64,000 nucleotides of DNA from Azolla caroliniana. Taxonomy: Eukaryota > Polypodiophyta. Each line of letters begins with the position of its first letter. Positions within the stretch are counted from its first letter, which is position 1. Below the pieces are notes generated by a model. The model saw nothing but the letters and a program-made list of their open reading frames with translations, did no database searches and was not told the DNA's origin. Both the position numbers and the translations under genes were made by a program. Below are positions 35,301-47,934 of the stretch, piece by piece. Where the stretch lies: contig JBHGNT010000012.1 of the NCBI GenBank assembly GCA_043228905.1, positions 7,750,001-7,814,000 of the forward strand, in the 5' to 3' direction.

Positions 35301-36787
35301 GAGTAGTTTCATGCGTTTAATATTCATGCTCATGTAAAAGATTTTGTAAACTTATTTGGACCAGTTCAAAACCTGCTGGTGCTGATGATGATGGCATTAT
35401 GCGGCCTGTTTACTTTCCGTCGAGCTCTTGTGGAACAACCATAGGATGCCAGGTGAATTGTTTCTTCTTAGAAATGAATCTGATGTTATATGACATAGCA
35501 TTAATTATTTAGGTTTATTTTTGAGCTAATTAGGTGGCACTTCTAGTGAAACAAAACAAAGGTTTTTTTTTCTGTTTAAGTTTTCTCTTTTTAGTGATTT
35601 TTTGGTTTCTTTGATGGTACAATCGAATCTTTTTAGGCATTAACCCTTTAGCTGATGATTGGTGAAGAGTAATGATGTTTTGCCACTTCTGACTGTGCGT
35701 GTTATGAAATTGATCTTGTAGTTTTGTTTTGGTATAATTTGTGCTAGTATAGAACAATAGGGATTTCCTGTCTTTTTGTTGTAAACAAACCTTTGGTTTA
35801 TAAATGGTGTTATATCATAGTGTGAACTGCTTGGGCAATACGGAGTGGTATTATTTCACTTTTTGTTTTGTTTTTCCTGGTAATCAATTTAAGCTATGTA
35901 TTGCCAAAAATGATTGTTTACTGTCTCCAAAGTCATAAACATAACTGATCAGTGGTTTTTGGCAGCACAACTATGATTATTGGTTATTTTATGTTTCTAT
36001 ACCTCCAAGCTGAAGTGAGTAATATGTATTAAATTGATGGATGAGTGTGTTTTTCTTTCAGGAGGACGGTATCAGGAAGTTGGATATGGATTTTAATACT
36101 TATGTGCACTCAAAAGAATGTAATGGGATCAATCACCAAGCTCGGTCAGTCCTCTCTATTCCTTCACCAGGTGGATGCACGTGCCATATAAATAATGGTC
36201 ATCAAGTGAATGGACTAACAAGAAGAGTATCGGTTAACTCTCTTCAAAAACATGGACCATTGATTCCGTCGGGCTATGCTCCATCCCTTATACAATCAAA
36301 TAGTTATGCTTCGAGTAGCCGATTTGAGGATAAAGCCAAGATTAGGGCGCTTATGGAGAGTCGAGGTTTGAAGAAGGAACCCGGATGGAGCCGTATAGAA
36401 ATTCAAGGCCAACTAAACACTTTCCTCGTTGACGATCGTTCGCACCCAAGAAACCAAGAGATCCGTGCTGAGCTTCAGAGGATGCTTGGTCTTATGAAAG
36501 AAGCTGGTTATGTGGCTGATATTCGATGTGTTTTGCGTGATATACCAGACTCAGAGAAAGAAAATGCTCTTCAACATCATAGTGAGAGACTTGCCATGGC
36601 GCTTGGCCACATAAGCTTGCCACCAAGAGCTCCACTAAGGGTCATTAAGAATCTTCGAGTGTGCAATGATTGCCATGTAGCTACCAAATACTTTGCCTAT
36701 ATATGTAAGAGGGAGATCATTGTACGTGATGCTACTCGATTTCATCACTTCAAGGAAGGATACTGCTCATGTGGAGATTATTGGTGA
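32374..36787 (+). CDS. DYW-domain protein without PPR repeats, mitochondrial-type presequence, 307 aa
   Basis: Predicted organelle C-to-U RNA-editing factor. Model: exons 32374-32421, 32549-32610, 35365-35452 and 36062-36787; all introns are GT-AG and phases agree, giving 307 residues. Residues 1-42 (MATTRSLSLSRLL..., ending VYRSFSSKP) are rich in Arg and Ser with no acidic residues at first, like a mitochondrial presequence. Residues ~153-180 carry an E+/PG-box segment (KKEPGWSRIEI). The DYW deaminase domain follows: HSE (H239, E241), C267NDC270, and the C-terminal HHFKEGYCSCGDYW. Zinc and catalytic residues are all present. No 35-residue PPR motif is seen, so it resembles Arabidopsis DYW1/MEF8-type proteins that act in trans with a PPR partner; that role is inferred. 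The first three exons are short, and intron 2 (2.75 kb) is full of old repeats. Confidence 0.8.
33000..35030 (+). repeat. Old ~200-bp satellite-like repeats in intron 2 of the DYW gene
   Basis: The theme TTTAATATGCAAT / AGTCTATTAAAGG / GCTAGGACAATC / GCACTTGTGCTATGG / TAGCTATAGTCT / CATGCAGATATGGATATTGTTTCATGCAAAAATCCTAGGGTC recurs in varied form about every 170-240 bp. The two best units start near 33890 and 34088, 198 bp apart. Weaker units are visible near 33005, 33265, 33400, 33620, 34300, 34545, 34735 and 34905. Confidence 0.7.
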
Positions 36788-39142
36788 AATTCTGACCAGG
36801 CTCAAAATCTTGTGCCCCTCGTCTTATATTGAGTTATGAAGTCATGTTTAGGAGAAAGCTTTCATTTTCCACGACGCTTCTTGACTTTGTAGGTAGATTG
36901 AAACTTTGAATGATAACCCACTTGATCTTCAAGCTAAAACCTTACTTTGTCACTGTCTCGAAAGCTTTAATTTTTCTCTGCTGTCTAAATTGCCCAAAAC
37001 TTCTGTAACCGATGTAGTTTTTGAGTTGAAACCTGAACTCTTATTTGAATATAATAGTGGTGAAGTGTCCGAGTGTTGGTGCGATGAAGCTTGGTGCTTT
37101 GCAAAGCTTGGCTGAAGCTTGCTTGAAGGGTTTGGGTTTTGCTAGTATAATATGTAGTTTTCATTTTGAAGAGGTTTACTTTGTCTTTTAGTTACTTATC
37201 AGTAAGAAATCACTTGAGACATTGTGCACATGATGATGTTTTGAAAGTGATTGTGCAATGTGTCTGTCGTTTACTTCAAAACTAACGATACATTTCGTTT
37301 TATTAATGTACTGAATGATAATACGAAATGTTGCATGGAGCTTACAAGTGGTAACTGATTTTTCTTTTGTTCCTCTATGCTGAGGTTTTATTAGGTATTT
37401 TGAAATGCTTTGTTTGCTGAGGGAAAAATGTATATGGATGATCTGTCATGCGAGTTATGCATTGTAAAATTCACTCTAGCTGTAGTAGAACCACACAATA
37501 ATATAAATAGGATGGCACAATTGGAGAGGTGCTACACAACCTTTAAAGTTGTAGTTTCAAGTATCTAGAATTGGGCATTGGATTGTAAAATTCCTTGGTT
37601 TGATGAGACAAATATAATACTTGAGAGTATGACAACACCTTCAATACATATGAACTCCTTATCTCTTTGTGGCTGAACCTAGATTATATAGGGGTCTCTT
37701 TCAAAATATTTATCAATACTCATGCCACTCCCCTTATGAACCTAACACAAGTATTTAACAGAGGTATTGAACATCTGGCATTAACACAGCAAATAAATAC
37801 AGACAATTGAACAATGTTTCCAAATGAATGAATACAAGTGCCAAATATTTGCCTCAATACAAGTATTGACAAGTTAAATGCAAGTGTATTTGCATACAAC
37901 AAAGGCATATTCACTTGGATACAATGATATTATGAAACAATATACAAGTATTAACAAACCACTCTTTGTATATGTGGCTACAACATGTGTGCGCATATTT
38001 TGTGCATTGGTAGGGAATCCTAAACCAGATGTCTAAGCAAATATTGTGCATTAACTAAGGTTAGGGGATCCTAAACTAAATACTTTTTAAGTGGTTTAGG
38101 GTTTATGGAATCTAAGAATTTAATTTTTCCTCATTGGGATGTATATATATATGCTAGGCTCAGCTGAAAAAGGTCTAGATCAACTTGTTGGACCCCTTGC
38201 ATGTCAATAAGTTTAGACTATCTGGTACTAATTGCATGTCAAAATCTAAATGAGCTTAAATAGCTTCACAATATTGCTAAAATACTATTGTCTAATATAT
38301 GTGCGAATTGGTATTATAAGGAAATGTGCAATATATGTGTTTTCTATTATGTCTATTGATGGTTGATTCATCACTATCTATGGCACATGAGATTAATTTG
38401 CCTTCTATGTTCAGCCAGACGGCATTGCATCGGCACAATGCCTTCTGGTCACGAGAGCATACAACCTTGGTTAAAAAACACAGATTTCCTGTCATCTTTG
38501 GATGTGAATATGACCTACAAAATTGAGAGAGAGACATTTTTATATAGCATTTCTGGAACTGAGTAGTGACCCTTGATGTTCAAGAATTAAGCAGTTACTT
38601 TCGAGAGACACATTACACAGATAGATTGTAAATTTAATCAAATGTAAGACACGTTTCAATGATTAAGTTATGGTTATTTCTTTTATCACATGTAAGACTT
38701 GTAAACAATTTGTAATTTCATCCACAAAAAAAGAAGAAGCATTGCTGCGTAAAAGAAGGATGTTCCTCAACTCTAATCACAATGTTTGGTTTCCTTGAAT
38801 CACAATGTAAAGCTTTCAATCACATGAAAATGATGTAGTCATATGAAAATCATCACTCAGTGTTATAGAAGGATGCGGTCTAAGAAAGGGTTTCCCATAA
38901 GAAACAGATTATGTAAGCTAAGAAAGACTTCCATCGAGGGATGAAGTTTCCTTGTTCTCATTCATACATTCAGAGAAAGACAAATTATGATACTCATGAA
39001 ACATTTCCTGCAAATTAAACATTAAACTAATACACCCACACTCACAAACATACACTTTTCATTGCCTTGTTACCAAGAGAATCCTTTTCCAAAGGTGCCC
39101 AAATGAAGCTTGCCATTAGCTTAGTTATTGGTTAATACCTCA
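36788..39142. other. Spacer between convergent genes, no further gene seen
   Basis: Contains the 3' UTR regions of the DYW gene (left) and the glycerol kinase gene (right). The remainder is AT-rich with no recognised coding or repeat pattern. Confidence 0.6.
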
Positions 39143-41870
39143 TCATGCCAGATTAGCAAGACCAAAAGATCTTTCAACGGCAAAGGTCCATGATTTGTAA
39201 CGACTTTCTCTCTCTTCTTCACTTGTTTTTGGATAGAACATAGTGATGTTCGTGTTTGTATCACTGCTAGCAAATATAGTTTCTTCGGTCCAAACCCCCA
39301 CGGCTAAACCAGCTGCATATGCTGCCCCTAACGCAGTGGTCTCTATATCCGCTGGCCTTAACACTGGTGAGCCTAGTAGATCCGCCTGTTAAACACAAAG
39401 CATTAAGATTAAAACAACTGTTAAAAGCATTGAGTAATGAATTTTAGAAGCTTTACCTCACATTGTTAAAATAAATTATTCACATGTTCCTACGATTTAA
39501 CACGACATGAATAGTTATTTGAAATATTAATACAAGTATTTAAGATTGATAACCAAATTTGATCACTGAGATTTCGTAGCTTCATGCTGATGAGTTTAAA
39601 TCCCTTATTCATATGTATCAACATTAACCACAAGATTAGATCACTGCACTTTAGTTCTCTTTCTTATCCCATTTTTAAGGCCTATGAGACTACAAAGCTC
39701 CAAACCAATTAAAATCCATAATGCCACAAAATCTTAAGAGGGATAAAGGCTTTAAAATAACAATAACAAAACTCAATGCAAAAATACCTGCAGTTGCATG
39801 AGTAGATTATTCACAGTAGCTCCTCCATCGACACGAAGAAGGAAATCCCCCTTGGACTGAGCATCAGCATGCATAGCTTTCAACACTTCCTTAGCTTGAA
39901 AGCACATACTCTCTAATGTAGCTCGAGCAATGTGACCTCTATTAGTAAACCGGGTAATCCCAATGCACACACCTCTAGCATCATCTCTCCACCAAGGGGC
40001 AAACAAACCATTAAAAGCAGGCACAAAGTAAACACCGCCGGAGTTTGGAACAGTATTTGCTAGCTCTTCAATCTCACTTGCGGTTTTGATGATACCTAAA
40101 CTATCTCTCAACCATTGCACTGCTGCTCCAGCTATGGCAATTGATCCTTCGAGGGCATAGTTGGTTAATGCATTTGCACCCAATTTATATGCAATTGTAG
40201 TCAGTAAACCATGTTGAGATGAAACTATCTTCTCACCAGTGTTCAGTAAGATAAAACAACCTGTGCCATAAGTACTCTTTCCTTCTCCCACTCTGCATTT
40301 CTGACCCAATGTCGCAGCATGCTGATCACCTAGGCATCCCGCGATGGGGACCCCTTCTAATGGCCATCCTTCCACAATTCCACCCACAATCTCTGAATTG
40401 CTCACAATCTTTGGTAATATTTCTTCTGGAATGCTAAGTTCTTCTAGTGTCGGCTTGTGCCAATTTAAAGAACGCAAATCCATGAGCATAGTTCTGGCTG
40501 CATTCGAGCAGTCAGTGACATGAACCCCTTGATTTACCCCTCCAGTTAAGTTCCATATAAGCCATGAGTCCACAGTGCCAAAGAGAGCATCTTTGTTCTC
40601 TATTGCTACTTTCACTTCAGGAACATTTTCAATGAGCCAAATCAGCTTCAGTGCACTAAAATAGGTACTTATCGGAAGACCGCATACATTTACGAAATGT
40701 GTAGCACCTCCACTGAGCTTTGCCTCTACGCGTCGACAAATAGAGCTATTGCGAACATCCATCCAAACAATGGCATTGTACAGAGGTTTCCCAGTGCTCT
40801 TACTCCAGACGATAGTTGTCTCTCGTTGGTTTGTGATCCCTATAGCCTTTAATGACTTATCCACACACTTCCCTGCTGCTTTGGCTTTTTCCAATGCTTT
40901 TTCCATGCATATCTGGGCAGTTTGTAAGATTTCCATGGGGTCATGCTCAACCCATCTACAATGATACAATATATTGAATCATCAGTTCCGTTGTCTGGAA
41001 GAATAATCATGGCAGACATAAAATCGCAATTGCATGCATTCACTTCATGTTGCGTTCTTATATAACTGCAAAACATGTTAGATACAAAATATGCTTGAAA
41101 GGTAACATGTGTTTATGGGAATAGAGAAAACAAGGTTCATGTACAGGCATATTTTTTCTAGGTAGGAACAGTTCATTACACATATTTCCTCTACATTTTG
41201 ATGATAAATATAGAATCATGACACATGTAATTGTCACAGGTTTAATGGTCATAAATATATTTGGCATAAGAATGTGTAGCATGAAAAAAGGATGAGACAC
41301 ATGTTTCGTTCACATTAATCCTGAATCAAGAAACATGTCGTGGGGGCTGAGGGATGAAACATGTTCCATATAATCTTGAAATTTAAGAAAATATAAGGAA
41401 GACTGTCACGCGTAATGGCCATATGTTCTTTTTCCTGGATAAGTCTGTAACATGTAATGAATTCTCCTAGGGTTTCATGGAAGTGAGACAAGTTTATGAA
41501 GACTGCGATATGAAGCAGATGCCATTAAACTTCAAAGGGTACGAAGGTTGAGTCATGGTTACGAATCTGTAATATGTAAATTTCGCAGATTCTATGGCTA
41601 GGGAAGATGTAATATTCACAAGTTTTATGGCTAGATTAAACTGTTAAAAAAGTAACGATCACAGGTTTCATAGCCAGATGGGGGAGCTAAGCATTCATGG
41701 AGATGATGGAGAAGGAGGAGGCTTAAGATTACGGCATATTATTACCCAGGTTGAGGACAGATCTGAGAGAACTCGAGCTGATGGGAAGCAACAGGGGTAG
41801 CATTTGCGTCATAGATGATGAAACGCGTGGATGTGGTGCCCTGGTCCAGTGCTCCGATGAATTCCCCCAT
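39143..41870 (-). CDS. GLPK: Glycerol kinase (FGGY family), three exons, 511 aa
   Basis: Phosphorylates glycerol to glycerol 3-phosphate with ATP, usually in the plant cytosol, linking lipid breakdown to metabolism. Model on the minus strand: exon 1 41870-41746, exon 2 40955-39788, exon 3 39385-39143; splice sites are GT-AG and phases agree, giving 511 residues, the normal family length. Residues 3-17 ([15 protein letters not shown]) form the phosphate-binding loop. Exon 2 carries [48 protein letters not shown], the FGGY-like [17 protein letters not shown] and the ATP-site [10 protein letters not shown]. Exon 3 ends with [20 protein letters not shown]. No missing residue or stop was seen. Arabidopsis GLI1/NHO1 is the known counterpart; a CT-rich leader lies upstream. 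Confidence 0.93.
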
Positions 41871-41872
41871 GG

Positions 41873-41897
41873 CTCTCTCTCTCTCTCTCTCTCTCTT
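41873..41897. repeat. (CT)n tract just upstream of the glycerol kinase start
   Basis: CT dinucleotide run beginning three bases from the start codon, so GA-rich on the gene strand and part of the 5' UTR. TTCT repeats follow at about 41935-41952, and TTC and GGCGAT repeats at 42311-42373. Confidence 0.85.
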
Positions 41898-42484
41898 CTC
41901 TCAGACACAATATAGCACTCTCTTTCTTCTTCGTTCTTTCTTTCTTTCTTTCTCCTTCCCTTTCCTTTGATTCAATGCCTCTGATGCAGAAACTCACACT
42001 CTGTGTAAGGCCTCTCCTCTTTCCTCATTAATAGAAGCTGGATGCAGAAACTTAGGGTTGGCGCAAAGCAGAAATGATTAGGGTTGGTGGCGGATTTAAA
42101 GGCGATCCAGCAATCAACGACAAAGTCGGATAAGCGTTCAGTTTAAAAAGACTGAGTCAGATCCGAGTCTTCTGCAGCAGGAGGGCTTTTTAGGGTTTCT
42201 CTTTTCCCCTTTTTATTGTTACTTTCTTTCGATCTCCTTGGATGGGAGGTAGTTTTTCTTTGTCCTTTTCTGTTCTCTGCTACCGCGCCTCTGTTTCTGC
42301 TGGTTTCTGTCGTTTTCTTCTTCTTCTTCTTCTTCTTCTTCTGTCTGGCGATGGCGATGGCGATGGCGATGAGGATTCGAGGGTTTTGCGAAATTGCAGA
42401 GCCTACCCCTCCTCCGTGTCTACAAAATTGCTCTTGAGGTTTCACGGAATTCCCGAGCCTACCCCTCCCATCACAAAAAATTTC

Positions 42485-42534
42485 TTGACTTGACTTGCCT
42501 TGATTGATTTGACTTGACTTGACTTGACTTGACT
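42485..42534 (+). promoter_or_regulatory. Cluster of seven TTGACT boxes upstream of glycerol kinase
   Basis: TTGACT occurs at 42485, 42490, 42509, 42514, 42519, 42524 and 42529. TTGAC(C/T) is the W-box bound by WRKY factors. The cluster is 615-665 bp upstream of the start codon at 41870. It could also be a simple 5-bp repeat without function. Confidence 0.5.
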
Positions 42535-44402
42535 TGATTGGACCCGTCCCGACCTCTGTGCTTGTCGCCCGCCCGACCCATACTTTCGGGGGCGTAGTTC
42601 GATAAATACATTTTCAAATTCTTGTATTCCTGATTGTAATTTGGATCAATTTTGAAGCTATCGTTGTTTTGGAAAATCATTGCACCCGTCGTGAAAATTT
42701 CCGACTCGGTCATAGTTACTCCAACCGTTGTTGGAGTTGTTTCTATCGTTAAAGACTAGGAGGGTGACACGAAGCACACTCCATGATTTCGGTTATGCTG
42801 TCAAGTGGATAAGCAAAGCGCATCCCTACGATTATTGGTGATGATTTAATCCTTGTTTAGAGTTCTTGAAAGCTAGTGCAACGTGCGAAGAATTCTATAA
42901 ATGATGTGTAATGTCCTTGTTTGAGAGGCATTCCAAGATGACACACTCTTCTAATTCTCATACATTTAGACAACTACCATAAATAGGGAGTCAATGCTTT
43001 GGCTTCTTATACATACATCATTAGCTTTTCGTGGGGTTCCTTTCATTGACATTTTTATGTAACTCCTTTTATGGCTCTTTATGGGACCTCCGACCCACAC
43101 ATAAAGGCCATATATGCAAGTGCCTTCTTTAGTGGGAGGTCAAACTAGATTGTCCCATAACTCTCTCCACATGGATGCTTTATGTGACTGGCTTCCAAAA
43201 CAAATTGTAGTTTAGGCTATAAATACTATGCATAAAGTAGTAAACTTTATTCAAAATTAGGACCCAAATTTTCATTCTTACGTTAGATTTAGATTACCTT
43301 TATTGACATTGTTTTTAGCATACAAATAGACAAGTCCAAAATTTGTTTAGTGTCAAAATAAGCCCATATTTAGTCTATTAACTAACTCAACTTTGTTTTC
43401 TTAATCAATATATGTGACACATGTTTAGTTTTTCGAGAAAAGTCAATGTAGGTTTGGAGATGACTAGTTACGAATGATTAAGTACTAGAGATGGTTTATG
43501 GCAATACTAGCTCTAATGACAATGTGATTAAATAAAACAAGAAGTAATTGCACTATTAGAGAAACATAAGACTATACTATGATATGTTATATTGAAGGAT
43601 AAAAAGGATAGACGGTGATGTATGGTGTACACTGATAAAGATGTTTAAAGTATCCATAGGAGGTTGTCATTTAACACAAATATTAACAATATCTAAAGGA
43701 TGATTACTTCTAGACTTAGCATCATAATAGCAACCATGCAAATACAATACTTATCACACACATCACTACTTACACCCTACTATATGTATCATTCACATAA
43801 AGGTTTATTGGCCCGATTTAAACACTATACCCAACTATCGGAGGGGTGCTCAAGCTCAATATGATGCCCCAAGATTCAACACTTTGATAAAATTTCTTTG
43901 GTACACAACACTATGATTTCAAGTTTTAGATAAGATAACTTGGGGCACATATTTTCATTCCTTTTTATTTGCAATATTCAACCAACTTTTGGTTCATATT
44001 TTTTAATGCATGGATAGTTTGAGAGAGAAAGAGATTCATAGATAAATTTTATGATCATCTTGAGTGTCTTAGTTATTTCAACCCACAATGTGAAATCACT
44101 CATATAAGGGAAACAATGGAAAAAATAAATAAAGGTTGAATAGACAAAAAATTATGTATTATTTTACGGAGAACAAGATTCAAACCCTACACCTCTACTT
44201 TATAAAGCATTAGATTTACCAATCACGTAATTCATCTTAAGTAGAAAATAAATAGAAACATAAATAGAGATCTATTAAATATATTTATTAAAGGTACTTT
44301 GTATTATGGCATGACGTGCTAAAATGATATATTTCATAGAAATAGAAAACTCATATAGAATATCCATGCGGAAGAAAAGCATTAGAGAAGCTTCTTGTTT
44401 TT

Positions 44403-44439
<37 letters not shown>

Positions 44440-44477
44440 TCTATGTTTGTCGTTTAAGGATTTCCGAATTATTTACA
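42535..44477. other. AT-rich region; its right end is probably a copia 5' LTR
   Basis: No gene recognised. The last part, with a (CT)n tract at 44406-44434 and ending ATTTACA at 44477 just before a primer site, should be the 3' portion of the 5' LTR of the copia remnant; its left boundary cannot be set. Near 44160-44215 the minus strand has a weak tRNA-like B box. Confidence 0.5.
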
Positions 44478-46070
44478 TGGTATCAGAGTGCAAGGGTTGA
44501 GTCTGATCCCCTGCAACGGCTTTCTTGTACACAAAAACAAGTAAACGACCAACACCAAAGAAGATGGAGAAGAACATGGGAAGTGCACTGCCGAGTGAGA
44601 AGTTGGAGTGCAACAACTACACATCCTGGTAGTACAAGGTGCACTAGTACTTGCTTGGGCATGGATACTGGAGTTATATTGAGGGAGTGAATAAAGTAGC
44701 AACATAGTCGACACATAAGGACTTCCCAACTTAAGAACATGCAGGAAGTAGAGTGCTTTACTGCTTGCATCCTGTGTGCACGACCAAATGTTGGGCTACA
44801 TCAGAGATGCCAAGATGCCGAAAGTGGCTTGGGAAAATCTGAAGAAGATTTTCGTTGTTGGCACTACGGTAAAAAATCTACAGCTCAAGCAAGAGCTCAA
44901 TAACGTTCGACAAAAGGACATGTTCGTGGCCGACTACACTACTAAAATCAAGGACATCTGCGACTCATTAGGCTTCATCAATGTAAAAGTGGACGAAGAC
45001 AAAATGGTGTAGATATGTCTAGGAGGTCTAGTGCATGATCCGAACCACTATATGCACGAGGGAGGAGCCATCCTCATCCTTCGACTTACAATCAATGCTG
45101 ATGGTTGAAGAAAACCATGCAGGGATGACAAGGAGTGCGTTCTCTGATGGCCAAATGTTGTACACTGAGGCAGATCGCCCTTGTGGTCATGGTCTTGCAC
45201 CCATGATGACCGAAATGGACAGAGGCTGAATACAATGGTCAATGGGAGTTAGGGACCCACCACAAGAAAGGGGAGTCATCAGAACAAGTCGATCGATTGC
45301 TAGTACTATGGCAAGAAGGGCCACAAGGAAGACGAGTGTTGGAAAAAGCAGGCCGATTTGGGTAGAGCCGAAACCAACGACCGACAAAAGCCGCACTATG
45401 TTTGTAACACGACATGATCGAGAGGCGACCCCATGCTTGTCATGAAGCATCAGGCCAACTCAATGGAAGCAAGCACCTCAACACAAGGAGAGGTGTGGTT
45501 CGTCAACTAAGGAGTTTCTAACCATATGATGAACCATGAAGAATGGTTCAACACTTTGAAGAAGCCTAAACAGTCGGGGTTCATGGAGACCGATGATGAC
45601 ACCATCCACACAATCGAGCACATCGGAGATGTCCCTCTGAGTCATGTCGGCTAGAGAGGATGTATGACGAATGTCTTGAATGTGCCGACAATCCCCAAGA
45701 ATTTGGTGTCGGTTAGACAGATTGTCGACCAAGCATGCAAGTGCGATTCAATCACGACGAATGCTTCATTGAAAATGGTGATAATGTAATTGCAGGAGGA
45801 CACAAAGAATGATAGATGTTCATGCTGGACACCAATGATGTTGGACCGCTATATATACCAAGGGACAGAAAGTTGAATCACATATCAAGTTGTGGCACAA
45901 GCGGTTCAGCCACATCAACTTCCTGAAACTCTAAGACATGCAATCAAAGCAAGTTGTATTCGATTTACCGAAATTTAGTGGCAAAAAAAGAAAAACTTGT
46001 GAAGCATGTTAGCTTGGAAAGAAATATTGGCATTCGTTTCCCAATGAGCGCAATTGGAGTAGCAACAAGC
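44478..46070 (+). mobile_element. Copia remnant: primer site, gag, protease, start of integrase
   Basis: Begins with a primer site TGGTATCAGAGT at 44478-44489 and keeps about 1.6 kb of gag-pol. The proteins match the families at 3664-7299 and 14546-18384. The coding sequence stops matching near 46060 in the pre-integrase region, and no 3' LTR of this family follows. Confidence 0.8.
44564..46060 (+). pseudogene. Copia gag-protease pseudogene, many stops
   Basis: The start ATG at 44564 (MEKNMGSALPSEKLE) is followed within 25 codons by two TAG stops where relatives have Trp or Gln. The gag core (YIRDAKMPKVAWENLKKIF and YTTKIKDICDSLGFINV) is readable at 44790-45010. The protease motif near 45490-45530 reads WFVN followed by a stop where intact copies have WFVDSGAS. 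The pre-integrase tail GKKRKTCEAC is near 45975-46005. The number of lesions is higher than in the two sister copies. Confidence 0.8.
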
Positions 46071-46628
46071 TGTAGAATATTTGATTGGCCACAAGCGATT
46101 CTCAAGCACAAGAGGGAAAGAAGGAACATAGAATTTAACACAGAAATAGATGCACCAACACAGAGACACGAGATGTTAACGTGGAAAACCCTATATGTTT
46201 TGAAGAGCGATCCATCATGGGTTCGAATCCTATCCTGGTCGCCAAAATTAGTGTTATAAGTTTAGGGTTAGGGTTATGGATGAAATGTTGATTATTGATG
46301 ATGGAGATGGTGTTGAATATTGATAAGCATTGCGGGGTGGGGGGTGGTGTGTACAATGGCTCCAACCCCCTCTAGAGGGGGTTCAACGTAAGGGAGGGAG
46401 GGAGGGACGAAGAGAGAGAGATTGAGAGAGAACTTATTTCATTATTCATTCATTCCCCATAAGAGGGATAAATAGTTACAATGAGGTTAGATTCATAGGG
46501 CTACATGCCCCTTTAGCCATCCACACTTAAGACTCACTCACACCCTTTCCTATCTATCCACACTCACTCATATACTCACACTCGTAATTGTATACATTAC
46601 GCATTGATACAACACTATAATCTTCCAC
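46071..46628. other. Probable LTR fragment and low-complexity spacer
   Basis: The motif AACGTGGAAAACCCTATATG near 46178 echoes the leader of the LTR at 2940-3663. It is followed by a perfect tRNA B box GGTTCGAATCC (46220-46230), then GGGAGG and GAGA repeats (about 46393-46430). Probably overlapping LTR debris; boundaries are not visible. Confidence 0.4.
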
Positions 46629-47023
46629 TGTTACGGGCAGGACCACATAATATCCCGTGGTGAGAATTTACTGTAGTATTCTATACATGTGGATAAAGTG
46701 TGAGGGTTAAACGAGAATGTAAAGAAGGGGATGATTACTTTTAATCCTCGGGATTGAGACAACCCATTAGGCGAAGTGTGAACTTGCATGGGGGCCTTAG
46801 GTTTGGCAATAAATATGAGGCCTAACTACCCTCATTTGATCATCTTTTGACTACATCGAGACTTTGACGTTGTGGTGGATCAACTCTTGTAGCAAGCGCG
46901 CCATCACCAGGTATGACTCGACGCCACGACAGTGGTATGGGATGTTGATCGAGGCTCGAGTTCGTCTCGATCCCTTCGTTTAGGGATGGTCGGGTGGATC
47001 GGCAACCTTCTTTCTCTCTCTCC
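46629..47023 (+). repeat. LTR-like repeat, copy B
   Basis: Starts TGTTACGGGCAGGACC and matches 29195-29586. The TATA box of copy A is changed here to CAATAAATA. Gypsy pol sequence begins only a few bases beyond the shared part, which would mean that gag and protease were deleted or that the two are unrelated neighbours. Confidence 0.65.
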
Positions 47024-47934
47024 TATTGAGAAAATGCTACGAGAGCTGAAGATCGGTGGGGATGACTTCCTTTTGCTGGCAAAAGAGGACTGGTTTAAGA
47101 GGATGCTCGAGAGGCATGGGAAAACCTTCACATTCTCGCCGGGAGAGATCGGGTGCGTCAACCTGACCATTGTTGAACCGATGGTAATCTTCACGGTACC
47201 GCACGTACCGTGGATTCTCAAGCCGATTCAAGTACCAAGAGCTCACATCTCGAAGTTGATGGAACTTCTTAAGTAGAAAGTGGAGCTGGCATCCTCGAGC
47301 TGTCGAGTGCCCCTTACTCAAATCAGTGGTTTGTAGTACCAAAGAAGAACGGCTCATTGTGCTTCATTCAGGACTTGCAACCGGTCAATAAAATGACCAT
47401 TCACAATATGGGAGTTGGGCCATCAATCGACGAATTCGCAAAGGCCTTTATCGGAAGGTCCATATACTCGGTCAAGAACTTATACTTGGGGTACAACCAA
47501 TTTCAACTAGCCGTCGAAAGCAGGTACATCACGACGATGCGAACTCCTCTTGGCCTAGTTCAGATGTGTACCCTACCATAAGGAGGGACCAATTCAGTGG
47601 CACACATGGTGAATGCGATGGACAAAGTATTGAGGGACTGCATCCCGGACATCACCGTGTCATTCCTGGACGACATTCCTATCAAGGGGTGTCTGGTGGA
47701 CACAACGAACGAGTCGATCGGAGCAAACAGATGCCGAAGGTTTGTCGCGAACCACATCTCCGACTGCGAGAAGATACGATAGAGGCTTGAGGGCACTTGG
47801 TTTACCTTCTTTGGGGAGAAGTTGGCTTTCACGAAACTGGAGATCTTAGTGGTTGGCCACCTGTGCAGGCCATATGGCCGAAAACCGTCCCTAGTGAAGG
47901 CAGAGACCATCTCGGTCATGAAAGAAGAGTGCGG

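Noticed and set aside
36041-36787. Separate gene starting at the ATG at 36041
   Set aside because: That ATG lies in the intron just before an acceptor (TTTCTTTCAG at 36061); the spliced model with matching phases explains the exon better.
42216-42493. Short plus-strand frame with AMAMAM repeats
   Set aside because: It is a translation of GGCGAT and TTC repeats in the glycerol kinase upstream region, with no conserved pattern.
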